DNA of 64,000 nt, taken from the NCBI GenBank assembly GCA_963920765.1, contig OY987249.1:17270483-17334482 (forward strand), read 5' to 3'. The notes beneath the pieces are model-generated. The model did no database searches, was not told the DNA's origin, and saw only the letters and a program-made list of their open reading frames with translations. The DNA is from Ulota crispa (Eukaryota; Streptophyta; Bryopsida; Orthotrichales; Orthotrichaceae). Shown one piece after another: positions 50,031 to 60,279 of this stretch; the stretch's first letter is position 1; the number at the start of each line of letters is the position of its first letter. Position numbers and translations under genes: made by a program.

Positions 50031-50915
50031 CCCATAAATGCACAAGCGACCAGATTTGAGTGTTTGCAAAACTTTGAAGGTGAAGATAATCTTATAAACC
50101 ACTATTTTATTTTTTAATTTTAATTTTTTTTAATACAAGTTTGTTTTGAAGTCTATTTTCAACATCAAAAATTTGATTTTGAAAATGAATGTTGACAATT
50201 TTTCTATTCAAGATTTTGTACAATGGTGTCCATTGCAATCATGAGTTTTTTAGTATTGGAAGATCTTGAAAATGAGTCTCAAATACACTAGAGATTAACT
50301 CTTGAACAACCAATTGACCATAGTACATAGTATGTACGTTGCTGTATAACTGGCATTTGCTACCAACAAAAAGTTTTCATTTTGGATCTTGACTAGCTCA
50401 CTAGAATTGCATTGATCTATATTCTCACTTCTATGTTGATCTCAAATGTAGTAAAGGTGTGGATGCATTCTAAATACAAGAAAAATGTATTGTATTATAC
50501 TATGTATTATGGTCAACTAGTTGTTTAAGGGTTAAGGAAAAACCCGCACTAGAAATATCATAAAAAAATATAGGAGCAGATTTTGAAAGCTATAAATTGA
50601 TTAATTAGACACGTAATGACCTTAAACCTCATATTTTTTTGGTGACCAACTTTTTAGATTTGACATGTGAAATGATAATTGGATAATTTCAAGTCACTTT
50701 TGCAATTTTAACACCCTCAGGTTCAAACATTATAATCTTTCAAACTATAAGTGAAATAGTGTTGTGCTTTCTTTTTCCATGTAATCTCTAACATGTTTAG
50801 TTTGAATTTGTACACTCACAATTGAAAAAAATTATGAAATTTATGAAAATGTTGATTGATTGTTCAGTTTCATGGAAATTCCAAGAAGCTCAGAAAGGCC
50901 TTGGGCATTTAGGGA
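50031..50915. mobile_element. TTAA-flanked MITE with a second TTAA MITE inserted in it
   Basis: TTAA at 50027-50030 and 50916-50919 flank termini CCCATAAATGC and GCATTTAGGGA. The interior aligns with 61707-62341 (TTTGATTTTGAAAATGA, ATTCAAGATTTTGTA, AAGCTATAAATTGATT). That copy lacks the internal insertion at 50299-50531. Confidence 0.65.
50299..50531. mobile_element. Nested TTAA-flanked MITE, 233 bp
   Basis: TTAA at 50295-50298 and 50532-50535. Ends CTCTTGAACAACCAATTGACC and GGTCAACTAGTTGTTTAAGGG are inverted. The interior (TGATCTCAAATGTAGTAAAG, CTAAATACAAGAAAAAT) matches 54602-54826. Confidence 0.7.
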
Positions 50916-50919
50916 TTAA

Positions 50920-51815
50920 AGTTGGAGTGGAGAGAGTTTAGTCTAAGATTTTTAGCTCTAAATATTTACAATTTTCATAGTCTTTTAATTATAGACTTAT
51001 AGTTGCAAATTGTCTTGGTCTGGAGTCATTTTGCTAGCACATTTTTTTATTTTTTTGGGTTATTTGATTGCCTACTTCCTTGAATTAAGATATCAATAGA
51101 AGATTCTCCCTCTAATTTTTGATATCATGAAAAATTCAAATTTTGAGAATGATGAATGTATATGTTTTGTATTGAGTGTGGTTGAAGGTTTTTTTAACTC
51201 ATGCAATGTGGGGCACCGAGCAACCTCATGACATGTTTTGAAAATGAATTGTAAAATATTATTGCAATTTGTGTCTTGAAAACGTTATATTACAATCAAT
51301 GCAAAGTTTTGAAACAAAATGAAAGAACTTGAATTGTAACGGGGCAAGTTTGCTAGAATTTATGCCAATATTTTGATGAGTTTGGCACAACAAGAATGAC
51401 TCCATTGAGAAGGTCAAGATATTTTATAAACAATCATTTAAAACAAACAAAGTTTTATTTTACATGAATTCGTAGCAAGTGTTGCAAAATGTTCCAAAAT
51501 GAAGAGCATATTGCACCATTGGTGCCAAACAACTGCCAAAAAAATATCAAATTGCAAATTCAAATTTTTCCCCAACATCCATCAGGGAGGAGCCTTGTAG
51601 AGAATGTAGTGTTTTTTCTCCAGTGCAACCAATTGGAAACAAAAAGGCCAAGATGTAGTGGATATCAAATCTAAAAAATGTGAATAAAAACTCAGTAAAG
51701 GTATGATTGCTTCAATAGTGCCATTTAGAAGAGAATAGAAATGTTAAAAGAAATTGCTAAATTGCAAGTTTTTACAACGTCTCTAAACATTTTTGGACCC
51801 AGACGCTGTAAAATA
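50920..51815. other. AT-rich spacer, no gene recognised
   Basis: No supported feature. Confidence 0.4.
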
Positions 51816-51817
51816 TA

Positions 51818-52394
51818 CTCCCTTTGTCCCATTATAAAACTCCAAAAAACTGGAATTAACTGTACTTTTAGTCATTATGCTAGTGACAAATGCATTCTAG
51901 AATCAATATACTGCCTACCAAATATTTCCAAAACCTCAAGTTTTTATGTTGTCATTTAGACACCCAAACTCCATGCCAAAAGTATCAAATTTGTGCAAAA
52001 TTTGTTAAGGCTGCCGGCTCCTCATTATTTTAGTCTTTGTAAGAATGACACATGCATTCTAGAATCAGTATACCATCTACCAAAAGTGTGCAAAATCTCT
52101 AGCTTTGATGTTGCCACTTGGGTACCCAAATTCTATGCAAGAAGTACCATATTTGTACATGTTGCTAGCTCCTCATTATTGGTGATTTATAGATTAGTAG
52201 CAACAATGGTACCTCATATGGGCAAGACCAAGCTTGTTAGGAGAGGAATGCTCTTTAATTGCTTAACTTGCCCCTATGAGATCATTGGACATGACAAACA
52301 CTTTCTCATGAATTGAAATTAGCAAAAGGGAGCTTTTTAGTGGGACAAGAACTATCAATACCTAATTTGGAGCTTTATATTGGGACAGAGGGAG
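51818..52394. mobile_element. Stowaway-like MITE, copy 1, 577 bp
   Basis: TA-CTCCCTTTGTCCCATTATAA on the left and TTGGGACAGAGGGAG-TA on the right. The CTCCCTC-GTCCC terminus with TA duplication is the Stowaway (Tc1/mariner) signature known from grasses and other plants. The interior contains two diverged tandem copies of a ~155-bp segment starting GACAAATGCATTCTAGAATC, and a 107-codon frame that is not conserved intact in copy 2. Confidence 0.8.
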
Positions 52395-52396
52395 TA

Positions 52397-53012
52397 TCAA
52401 ACTTCACCTTCACAAAATGCTAAATTCCTTGAATTTCAACACTTTTACAAGTAAAGTTAGAAGCTTTCTAAGCTTTAGAAGCGTGGAAGGTACTTTAAAC
52501 AAAAATGTGAAAAAAAATTTGTGTTCAAATACAAATGGACTTTTATATTTCTTTATTTGAGATTTAGTGTTTTTGAGAAATGCTCTTTTAAGAGTAGTAT
52601 TAATTTTGTTTCTTTGTTATTAAAATTTGCATACATTATTCTAATTTCATACTCTAAGTATTCTATATGACATTTGTATTACAAGTCAATTGTTAAACTC
52701 AATGATTTTATACTATCATTAGTTTATTGCCCCATTAAGCAAAATTCAATGAACAATGGTGATTCCATTTAGCATAGGTTAAGGTTTGTATAAAAAAATG
52801 CCCACTAAGCATAGGTTAAGGTTTGTATAAAATCCATTTATAACTTTGCACTTTTACTTTTGTACTCTACTCTATTTTAAAGAGAACATTGAATTAAATT
52901 ATTTTACTTTGGTTAAACTTGTACTCTACTCTATTTTTAACTAAAAATTGATTCATCAAAACTAACACACATACACAACTCAATAATTTTATACTATCAT
53001 TAGTTTGTAAAC
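52397..53012. other. AT-rich spacer with short direct repeats
   Basis: AGCATAGGTTAAGGTTTGTAT occurs twice in 52,770-52,830 and a related form again at about 53,610, with TACTCTACTCTATTTT also repeated. These may be the flanks of a degraded element around 53013-53564. Confidence 0.4.
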
Positions 53013-53564
53013 AACACTATATTTGTTAATTTGGGAAAACCGGGTGTTCCACTTTGAACCTCATATTCAACAAAATGGGAGTTTTCCATTGAATTGAGAG
53101 GTAATGTAAAGGAAAGTCAACAAAAGGTTTTATGTCAATTCAACTCCAAATTGAAATGAATTGACATAAAACCTTTCAGATTTTACCTAAAATTAGAAGG
53201 TTTTACTGCAATTTAGGTCAACTTGACCTAAATTGCAATAAAACCTTTCAAAACGAACCTGAAATTGAAAAGGTTTATATCTCCTTTGGTTATTTTGGGA
53301 GGTGCCCAATCTCCCATTTTACCAAATATGAGGTTTTCGTACTCCACCTTAAATCCAAAAAGTTACCTTAAACTAGATTTGAAGGTATCAGATTCAATCT
53401 GAGCCACTAAGATTTTTTCCCTTGCAAATTCATCCTCTCAAGTGAGGACACGTGTACAAAAAGAAAACGTTGAGCTCAGTTTTAGGTGATCACCTAAAAC
53501 CTTCACATCAAAATTTGAAAGTTCCAAAATGTACCGTTTTTCCCAAATTAACGAATATGGTGTT
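53013..53564. mobile_element. Inverted-repeat MITE with AACACTATATTTGTTAATTT ends
   Basis: The left terminus AACACTATATTTGTTAATTT and right terminus AAATTAACGAATATGGTGTT are inverted copies, followed by TGGGAAAACCGG and its complement. Two smaller palindromes occupy the centre: TTATGTCAATTCAA with its complement, and GCAATTTAGGTCAACTTGAC with the complement half. The duplication is unclear. Confidence 0.65.
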
Positions 53565-54084
53565 AAACCCATTTAACTAAGCTAAATGAGTAATGGTGAC
53601 TCCATTTAACGTAGGTTAAGATTTGCATCAACACACATTCACAATTCAATAATTTTATCTCATATATATAAAAGAATACCATTTTGGATGAAAAATAAAA
53701 TAGAATAGAGCAATCCCACATTGGATGAAAAATTAAATAGAGTAGAGTACAAAAATCCCATATTGGATGAAAAGTAAACAATGTGCATGTTCCTCTAGCA
53801 AAGGACCAACATGGGAGGGAGGGGTACATGCATAATGTGGTTTATAGTGAGGCTTTACTTTCAATTAGAGTGCTAGCATTTGTGAGTGAAACAATTTGAA
53901 TTATTAATTTGGTACATTTTGTGCACAATTTGTTTATTGCAAGGATGTTTTTGTTGACCCCGTTGGTACAACGGGTGTGTAAACTAGTCATATAGAACAT
54001 TGTTTAGAATTTCATACAAATATTGTATTGAGCAAGGAGTGTTAAGATAAGGATTATATTCTAATACACTCTCCACATAGTTAA
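53565..54084. other. AT-rich spacer, no gene recognised
   Basis: CCCACATTGGATGAAAA is repeated (about 53,716 and 53,758). No coding feature is supported. Confidence 0.4.
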
Positions 54085-54442
54085 CCCTTAAGCGACGGGT
54101 GGGTGACCCTGGCCTGCTTTGCTTGTAGCTTCTATAATGTTTTCATAGGTGTGCATGAGTGGTGTTGCTTCTAAAGGTTGCAAAAGTCAATAGTGCTTGT
54201 TGACCTCATGAAAATTGCAATAAGGACAATTTGGGACCTAACACTGTGATTTTGGAATTTCTCACAATTTGAATTACCAAAAAATATAAGTGCATTTGGT
54301 GAGGTGTAATTTGCCTTCCACAATGAACCATGTGTTTATGATCACTTTTGAAAAAAACCAGATGAAGAACAACTTTAGCTTGTTGTTTAGGAATGTTTTT
54401 TGAGGCCAGAGAATGAAAAACTTCCTCCTTGGCATTTAGAGG
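54085..54442. mobile_element. TTAA-flanked MITE, 358 bp
   Basis: TTAA at 54081-54084 and 54443-54446; left end CCCTTAAGCGACG, right end GGCATTTAGAGG. The interior is the reverse orientation of 14331-14681 and 34406-34763 (GTGCATTTGGTGAGG, ATGTGTTTATGATCACTTTT). Confidence 0.7.
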
Positions 54443-54601
54443 TTAACTAGAGTTCACTAGGGTTAACTTTAGTAGAAGAATCCCTTGAACCAATAGAAGA
54501 AAAGGACTTTTACTTTTATCCTCTCTCTTCCTTGTATGTGATGAGAAAACCTGCTCGGAATAATCCTCTTTTACTTCTTGCTTCTTGCAGACTTTGGTTA
54601 A

Positions 54602-54826
54602 CCCTTAAAGGACAACAGGGAGTAGTATATACGTTGTCGTATAATCCTTATTTGCTATGAGTAAGAAGTTTAATTTGGGATTTCAAGTGACTCACTAGAA
54701 CCACTTTGATCTATTCTCCAACTTTTTTGTTGATCTCAAATGCAATAAAGGTGTGAACTTATTCCAAATACAAGAAAAATACCTGGTATTCTACTGGTCG
54801 CAGTGGCACGCTCCATCCTTTAGGGG
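54602..54826. mobile_element. TTAA-flanked MITE, 225 bp, just upstream of a candidate gene
   Basis: TTAA at 54598-54601 and 54827-54830. Ends CCCTTAAAGGACAACAGGG and CTCCATCCTTTAGGGG. The interior matches 50299-50531. It ends 31 bp before the ATG at 54862. Confidence 0.7.
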
Positions 54827-54861
54827 TTAAGCTTACTCTTGGTTGTGTACTTGTTCAAGAT

Positions 54862-56189
54862 ATGGTGTCCCTCATGCGCCAGCTGCAGAGCAAAGCTGCC
54901 GTGGCGACAAACATTGCCACCAAGAGCGGCTTGGCTTTCTACAAGCAGCTCAGCAGAGCCTTTAGCTGGCGAACCTATTCGGTAAGTGTGCTTACACGCA
55001 TTTGTGTGCTCGGTTTGTTGAACCAGCTCTAAGGATAAATTGTTTGAGTACCTCTTGCATATAATTGTCCTGCATGCATGTGCATGCAGTAAAGGTTTGC
55101 TAGGGTTTGTGTGCCTCCACTTAGCTACTTCTGTTGTGGAGCGTCTGAACGTGAGATCACAGTGTCCGTAGTTGCATGCCAATTGTTCATGCAAGCTCAG
55201 TAGAGATTTGCTAGGATTTTTTAGGATTTGGTTTTCTAGGGTTTAGTTTTCTAGAATTTGATTTTCTAGGGTTTAGTTTTCTAGAATTTGGTTTTCTAGG
55301 GTTTTTTTGGGTTTGTACGTGTCTTAGAACTTAGCGACTTTTTTTGTCGTGGAACTGGAACCTCCGATTACATTAAAACATGAGATCTCAACGTCCAGAA
55401 TTGCATGCCAACCGTTTATGTCTAATAACCAATGTCAGCCTTTGGCTGTTGAGCGGTTGAAGACATTCTTTTCAATCGAATGTCTGGCATGCTCAGGAGC
55501 GAAGTAGTTCCAGATAGAATAAGCCTTTCTCAGCTCATAAACGTTATCAATCAGTGGAATACCGCTTAAAAAAAGCATTTACTCATCAAGGTTTGACATT
55601 ATATAACGTAGAACCCCATATTCGATCAATATGAGTTGTCAGCTATATATGGAGTGTATCTGGACTTGGTTCAGATACGCTCCATATATAACTGACAACT
55701 CCATATTGATCGAATATGGGCTAGTAGCCTAGCTATAGAAAAGTGATTTTTCAATACCTACAATTGCAATATCTGCCGTAGGGTTCGTCAACTAAGGGGA
55801 GTTTAAGTGCAAGCGGTCGTTCAATGTGTTCCACATGCGGTGACGTGAGCACGAACGAAGAATCGCCTACAGAAACCTCGTCTTTCCCGAAGACCGCCAA
55901 GATTAAGATTCTGAACATGGACAACATGGATAACATGGATAGCGTTGCCTTTAAAATTGAGAAGATTGAGAAGAATAGCCAGACTCCGACACTGATGAGT
56001 TTGCCACCTCCTCCGCCAGTAGCTGGGTACAAAGGGGCAATGGCACGATCAGGGTATTCCAAATTTTCCATCCTGGAACTCCAGGGACCCGACGCAATAG
56101 GGTACCCCAAACTTTTCCCTTTGGTACTGCAGGGACTTGATGCAACAAGGTACCCAAAAACTTTCCCCCTTAGAACTGAGGGGACCTGA
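54862..56189 (+). CDS. Candidate chimeric gene: ATP synthase subunit g-like exon 1 plus unrelated exon 2
   Basis: Exon 1 (54862-54981) encodes 40 residues with no acidic side chains. MVSLMRQLQSKAAVAT and ATKSGLAFYKQL closely resemble the start of the plant mitochondrial ATP synthase membrane subunit g (LQSKA-x-x-AT...KHG-x-YYKQL). A strong donor, GTAAGTGTG, follows at phase 0. The first in-phase acceptor leading to a long frame is CCGTAG at about 55,776-55,781, giving exon 2 at 55782-56189 (135 codons). Exon 2 is Ser/Thr-rich, then KTAKIKILNMDNMDNMD, then MSLPPPPPVAGYKG, and it runs into the 48-bp minisatellite before a stop. Nothing after KQL resembles subunit g, so the gene would be a capture or recombination product, or a real unknown gene with chance N-terminal similarity. 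The model assumes one 800-bp intron and is untested. If translated, mitochondrial targeting is plausible. Confidence 0.4.
55216..55312. repeat. TTTTCTAGGGTTTAG tandem repeat
   Basis: About three irregular units of TTTTCTAGGGTTTAGTTTTC with TAGAATTTG spacers lie in the presumed intron of the candidate chimeric gene. Confidence 0.75.
55615..55720. repeat. Near-perfect ~48-bp hairpin with a 9-nt loop
   Basis: The arm starting CCCATATTCGATCAATAT at 55615 pairs with the arm ending at 55720, with one bulged base, one mismatch and one position that would be a G-U pair in RNA. The loop is GACTTGGTT. It sits in the presumed intron of the candidate chimeric gene, 61 bp before exon 2. It may be a small foldback or a small-RNA precursor. 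Confidence 0.8.
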
Positions 56190-56770
56190 CACAACAGGGT
56201 ACCCCAAACTTTCCACCTTGGAACTCCGGGGACTCGACGCAACAAGGTACCCCAAACTTTCCACCTTGGAACTCCGGGGACTCGATGCAACAAGGTACCC
56301 CAAACTTTCCACCTTGGAACTCTGGGGACTCAACGCAACAAGGTACCCCAAACTTTCCACCTTGGAACTCCGGGGACTCGACGCAACAAGGTACCCAAAC
56401 TTTCCACCTTGGAACTCCGGGGACTCGACGCAACAAGGTACCCCAAACTTTCTACCTTGGAACTCCGAGGACCCAACGCAACAAGGTACCCCAAACTTTC
56501 CACCTTGGAACTCCGGGGACCCAACGCAACAAGGTACCCCAAACTTTCCACCTTGGAACTCCAGGGACTCGACGCAACAAGGTACCCCAAACTTTCCACC
56601 TTGGAACTCCGGGGATCCGACGCAACAAGGTACCCCAAACTTTCTACCTTGGAACTCCGGGGACCCAACGCAACAAGGTACCCCAAACTTTCCACCTTGG
56701 AACTCTAAGGGCTTGATGCATCAGTGTATTCCAAATTTTCCACTCTAGAACTCTGGGGACTCAATGCAAG
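56053..56770. repeat. 48-bp minisatellite, about 15 units
   Basis: The unit begins GGTACCCCAAACTTTCCACC and continues TTGGAACTCCGGGGACTCGA and CGCAACAA, 48 bp in all. Because 48 is a multiple of three, long frames cross it in several phases on both strands. One unit near 56,390 lacks a single C. The outermost units are more diverged than the inner ones, as expected for arrays homogenised by unequal exchange. The open frames over this array (up to 203 codons) are consequences of the period and are not called as genes. Confidence 0.95.
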
Positions 56771-56821
56771 AATAGCAATAGGACTCTGATATTGGTGAGA
56801 TTGCCACCTCCTCTGCAAATA
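56771..56821. repeat. Duplicate of the minisatellite's left flank
   Basis: AATAGCAATAGGACTCTGAT and GAGATTGCCACCTCCTCTGC repeat, with changes, the sequence at about 55,972-56,018, so flank plus array has been duplicated. The duplicate continues at 57428 after an inserted element. Confidence 0.65.
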
Positions 56822-57425
56822 AGGTAGTAAGCTCTAAAAGCGTGTAGTCATTTTAATTTGACCATGTAGGGTCACAAAAATAGTGCATAGAGGTTCTTAA
56901 ATGGGTCACATTCTTTTATGTTCAAAAATTGTACTCGTGCATGCACGGTTTTATTTCCTCAAGAGAATGGCATGAACTACCATTAAGTGTGCTTTTTGGC
57001 CATGATTGTGTTGAGTTTTGTTTTTCAATAAAACATGGATATATGTCATACTAAAATAAATGAAAACATGTTTTCAATCATGTTTTGAGCATTGGAATAT
57101 GGAATGGATGCTTGCAAGCTTTAAGAACCTTATTGGAGCATTTTTGGCTTTGTAGTGGTTGCTTTTAGGACTCATGTGCTCCATTTACAAGCCCCCTTTG
57201 CATCATGAATGCTACCACCTATGATCAAGAATAGAAACCCATGCACCTTTTGCTTTGATAAATTGTAGTTAATTCCTACCAACTCAAAAAAATTCAATTT
57301 AAATGGCCATAGAATTGTTTCTTCTTTGACTTTCCACCAAAAATACTTCTAGGTTGCTAATCTGATTTCATTTTAGTAGAAGCATTATCTTTCCTTTAGA
57401 TGGTCAGTTTACAAGCCAACTACCT
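56822..57425. mobile_element. TA-flanked MITE (AGGTAGT) inserted in the duplicated minisatellite flank
   Basis: TA-AGGTAGTAAGCTC on the left and CAACTACCT-TA on the right. The sequence on either side (GCAAATA and GCTAGGTACAAAG) joins to match the uninterrupted original GCCAGTAGCTGGGTACAAAG at about 56,017-56,036, confirming a TA target. Confidence 0.7.
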
Positions 57426-57427
57426 TA

Positions 57428-57495
57428 GCTAGGTACAAAGAGGCAATAGCACAATTAGGGTACCCCAAATTTTTTACCCTAGAACTCCAAATAGT
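57428..57495. repeat. Continuation of the duplicated flank, single diverged minisatellite unit
   Basis: GGTACAAAGAGGCAATAGCA and AGGGTACCCCAAATTTTT match 56,028-56,075, ending after about one diverged unit. Confidence 0.7.
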
Positions 57496-57515
57496 ACTTG
57501 TGCATTGTTTGCACT

Positions 57516-57898
57516 AAGGTAGGACCATCCATTCCCAGTCATTTAAGCTCTTGCAGGACAACAATTCTAGCAACAATGTGGTGCAAATTTTTCTTTGGTG
57601 GCTTCATACAAAACATTGCAACACAAAAAAAATTGAAATTTTCCACGCAAAACTGAGTTATATACAAATTTTGAAGTGCTTGAAGTGTTTTGAACCCATA
57701 CACAATCACTAGACTCTCCTAATCCCGAGCATAGCCAAAACTTCTTATTTTCTTTTGGGACATATGTCATGACCTCATTTGTCTTAATCTTAAAAAGAGG
57801 AAAAATACACATTCCAAGACTTGAAAATAGGCTAGTTGGAAATAGCACACCCTAGAGGTTGGGCTTGGATCCTTGGTTAGGAATGGGTGGTCCTACCT
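57516..57898. mobile_element. TA-flanked MITE (AGGTAGG family)
   Basis: TA-AGGTAGGACCATCCATTCCC pairs with GGAATGGGTGGTCCTACCT-TA. A 93-codon minus-strand frame inside has no recognised motif. Confidence 0.75.
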
Positions 57899-58050
57899 TA
57901 GTACTATCATAAATACTTTTATTTTGTGGATTCTATATTCATATTTGATAAGTGATGCAAAAAAAAATTATTAGTAGAGGAGAATGACAAAAGAGCAAAA
58001 ATAAAAAGACTTTATGATATTATTATGGGTTATTCAAAGATTATTTTATT

Positions 58051-58462
58051 GGGAATTGATATGCATACCACACCTTCTTGACTATCCCACCACACCCTAG
58101 GGTAAATTTTAGATTTCTACCATCAAAAAGCTGAATTCAAGAATTTGGAATTCAAATTTGGATTCAGAGACCTAGATTTTGTCTAGAACCATTAAAAAAA
58201 TGTTGTAACTGAACAACACCCAATGAAAAAGCTTAGCCCAAGGAAAAAGTATAACTTTTACCTTTGTTTATAAAAAAGATGAGCCTTTTCAGTGAGTGTT
58301 GTTCAATTAAAACTTTTTATGTGGTTCTAGACAAAATCAAAGATTTTGAATCCAAATTTGAATTCCAAATTCTCAAATTCAACTTTTTGATGGTAAAAAT
58401 CTAAAATTTACCCCAAGGTGTGGTGGGATAGTCAAGAAGGTGTGGTACGCATATCAATTCCC
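58051..58462. mobile_element. Mutator-like MITE, 412 bp, perfect 9-bp target duplication
   Basis: TATTTTATT at 58042-58050 is repeated exactly at 58463-58471. Ends are GGGAATTGATATGCATACCA and the complement ending CATATCAATTCCC. The whole element is a long hairpin with arms of about 185 bp. Confidence 0.85.
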
Positions 58463-58471
58463 TATTTTATT

Positions 58472-59372
58472 AGACAGATTTTAGTTTTTAATTCTCTTTT
58501 CACATCGAGAAGCAAATGAAATGTTACAGTACCAAAGAATATTTGTAGGTTCTCTTGCTGTACATGGAAACGAGGCTTTCATTTTTTTTTTCTTTATTTT
58601 CTCTTACGATTTTTTAAATTACTAATAGCTATTATTTTTAATTTATTTAGTGTTTTCTTGAAAATGATGCAAAGCAAATCATAATGCATGGTATACACTT
58701 TTTTATAATAATGTATATATTTTTTGCATTTCACTTTTGAAGTTTCATAGGTGTTGGACAATGTCATTTTTAAGATGGAAGTTGACTTTTGCTTAAAACC
58801 AAACATTTTTTTTTAGAAAATTGCTCAAATAATAAAGAGCAATGTACTAAATGTTCATCAATACATCAATAGCACTTATCAATTTTAACAAAAAAATGTG
58901 ATTAAAAACATATTTTGATTGTTCAATTTGGATGATTATGTAGTGCATGAACACAAGAAGTCCACAGTCTTTATAGTTGACTCACTCCAATGTCATTTTA
59001 ACTTTTGAAATACTTCCCTTTCGTGCCTATAGTACACTAAAATTCCATGTCACATTCTTTCTTGCACCTTCTTGCGTTTTTGCATACGATTTTTGCTTTT
59101 TGAAGTTCATTTACAACTTTTTGAAATGTAATTTAGTTAGAACATGTTTCGTTTGCCAAAAACTAATGAGAAGCGTATTAGTATCTATTTATGATAAATT
59201 TTACATGAAGCCCTACTCAATGTAAGTAATTAAAGCAAAGGACAACAATTGACTACAGCAAACAACGGGTAGCACCTTGTAGCAATTGAAAGCAACATGT
59301 GTATCAAAGTAATGAACAATTGGAGAGGACTGTGCAAATCAACCATGCCCTCTTTTTACCTCTTTACCTTGC
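58472..59372. other. AT-rich spacer, no gene recognised
   Basis: Homopolymer-rich sequence. An 82-codon frame at 58,977-59,225 has no recognised motif. Confidence 0.4.
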
Positions 59373-59374
59373 TA

Positions 59375-59952
59375 CTCCCTCTGTCCCATTATAAAGCTCC
59401 AAAAACTTCTCCATGAGGAATTAATCATATTATTAGTCATTCTGCTAGTGACAAATGCATTCTAGAATCAATATACCACCTATCAAGTATTTACAAAATC
59501 TCAAGTATTTTTTATCTTTTAGATATCCATATTCCATGTAAAAAGTATCATATTTGTGCATAGTTTGTGAAGGCTGTTGGCTCCTCATTATTTTAGTCTT
59601 TGTACTAATGACACATGCATTCTAGAATCAATATATCATCTACCAGATGTATGCAAAATCTCCATCTTTGATGTTGCCATTTGGGAACCCAAATTCCATG
59701 CAAAAATTTTCATATTTGTACATGTTGCTAGCTCCTCATTATTGATGATTTAAAGATTAGTAGCAACAATGATACCTCATATGGGCAAGACCAAGCTTGT
59801 TAGGAGGGGAATGCTCTTGAATTGCTTACCTTGCCCCCATGAGATCATTGGAACTGACAAACGCTTTTTCAGCAATTGAAATTAACAAAATGGAGCTTTT
59901 TAGTGGACAAGAATTATGCATAATTTGGAGCTTTACATTGGGACAGAGGGAG
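59375..59952. mobile_element. Stowaway-like MITE, copy 2, 578 bp
   Basis: TA-CTCCCTCTGTCCCATTATAA and TTGGGACAGAGGGAG-TA. It aligns with 51818-52394 over its full length in the same orientation, including the internal duplicated segment and ATACCTCATATGGGCAAGAC. Confidence 0.85.
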
Positions 59953-59954
59953 TA

Positions 59955-60279
59955 TTTGCCAAGTTATAGAGCTAGTGAGGTAGCTAGGATGGAACTGCTT
60001 TTAAATGCTTTACTAGCCAAAACAAGAAGGCTTATTATTGTATAGCTGCACTCAAGAAAGGCGCTGTTGAACATGGGTTGGATTCAAAACAATTTATTAA
60101 ATTCAATATAAAAGATGAGAGTTTGTACTCAAAATGCAATTTCTTGCAATTTCTTGCAATTTCTTTTAAGAAATTGACATGTTTTTTCAATGTTGTTTGT
60201 TAATTGATGAATTTTTTTGCTATGGTGCAAAGTTCAGTCATTAAATGCTCGGTTGGTCACCATGATTGCCCCTCTACAT
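59955..60279. other. Spacer, no gene recognised
   Basis: No supported feature apart from a short TTTCTTGCAA tandem repeat at about 60,142-60,170. Confidence 0.4.

Noticed and set aside
51993-52316. 107-codon open frame in Stowaway-like copy 1
   Set aside because: The same region in copy 2 has stops and frame changes, and the element class is non-autonomous, so it is unlikely to encode a protein.
53690-53990. Possible LTR end (repeated CCCACATTGGATGAAAA and a CCCCGTTGGTACAACGGG palindrome)
   Set aside because: No matching second LTR, primer-binding site or polypurine tract could be found in the window.
55216-55312. TTTAGGG-like motifs considered as interstitial telomere repeat
   Set aside because: The unit is TTTTCTAGGGTTTAG with interruptions, not a run of TTTAGGG; a simple local tandem repeat is the better description.
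56137-56748. 203-codon open frame and several overlapping frames on both strands across the minisatellite
   Set aside because: The 48-bp period is divisible by three, so any stop-free unit gives long frames automatically in several phases and on both strands. No start context or flanking gene supports one of them except the tentative exon 2 that enters the array.
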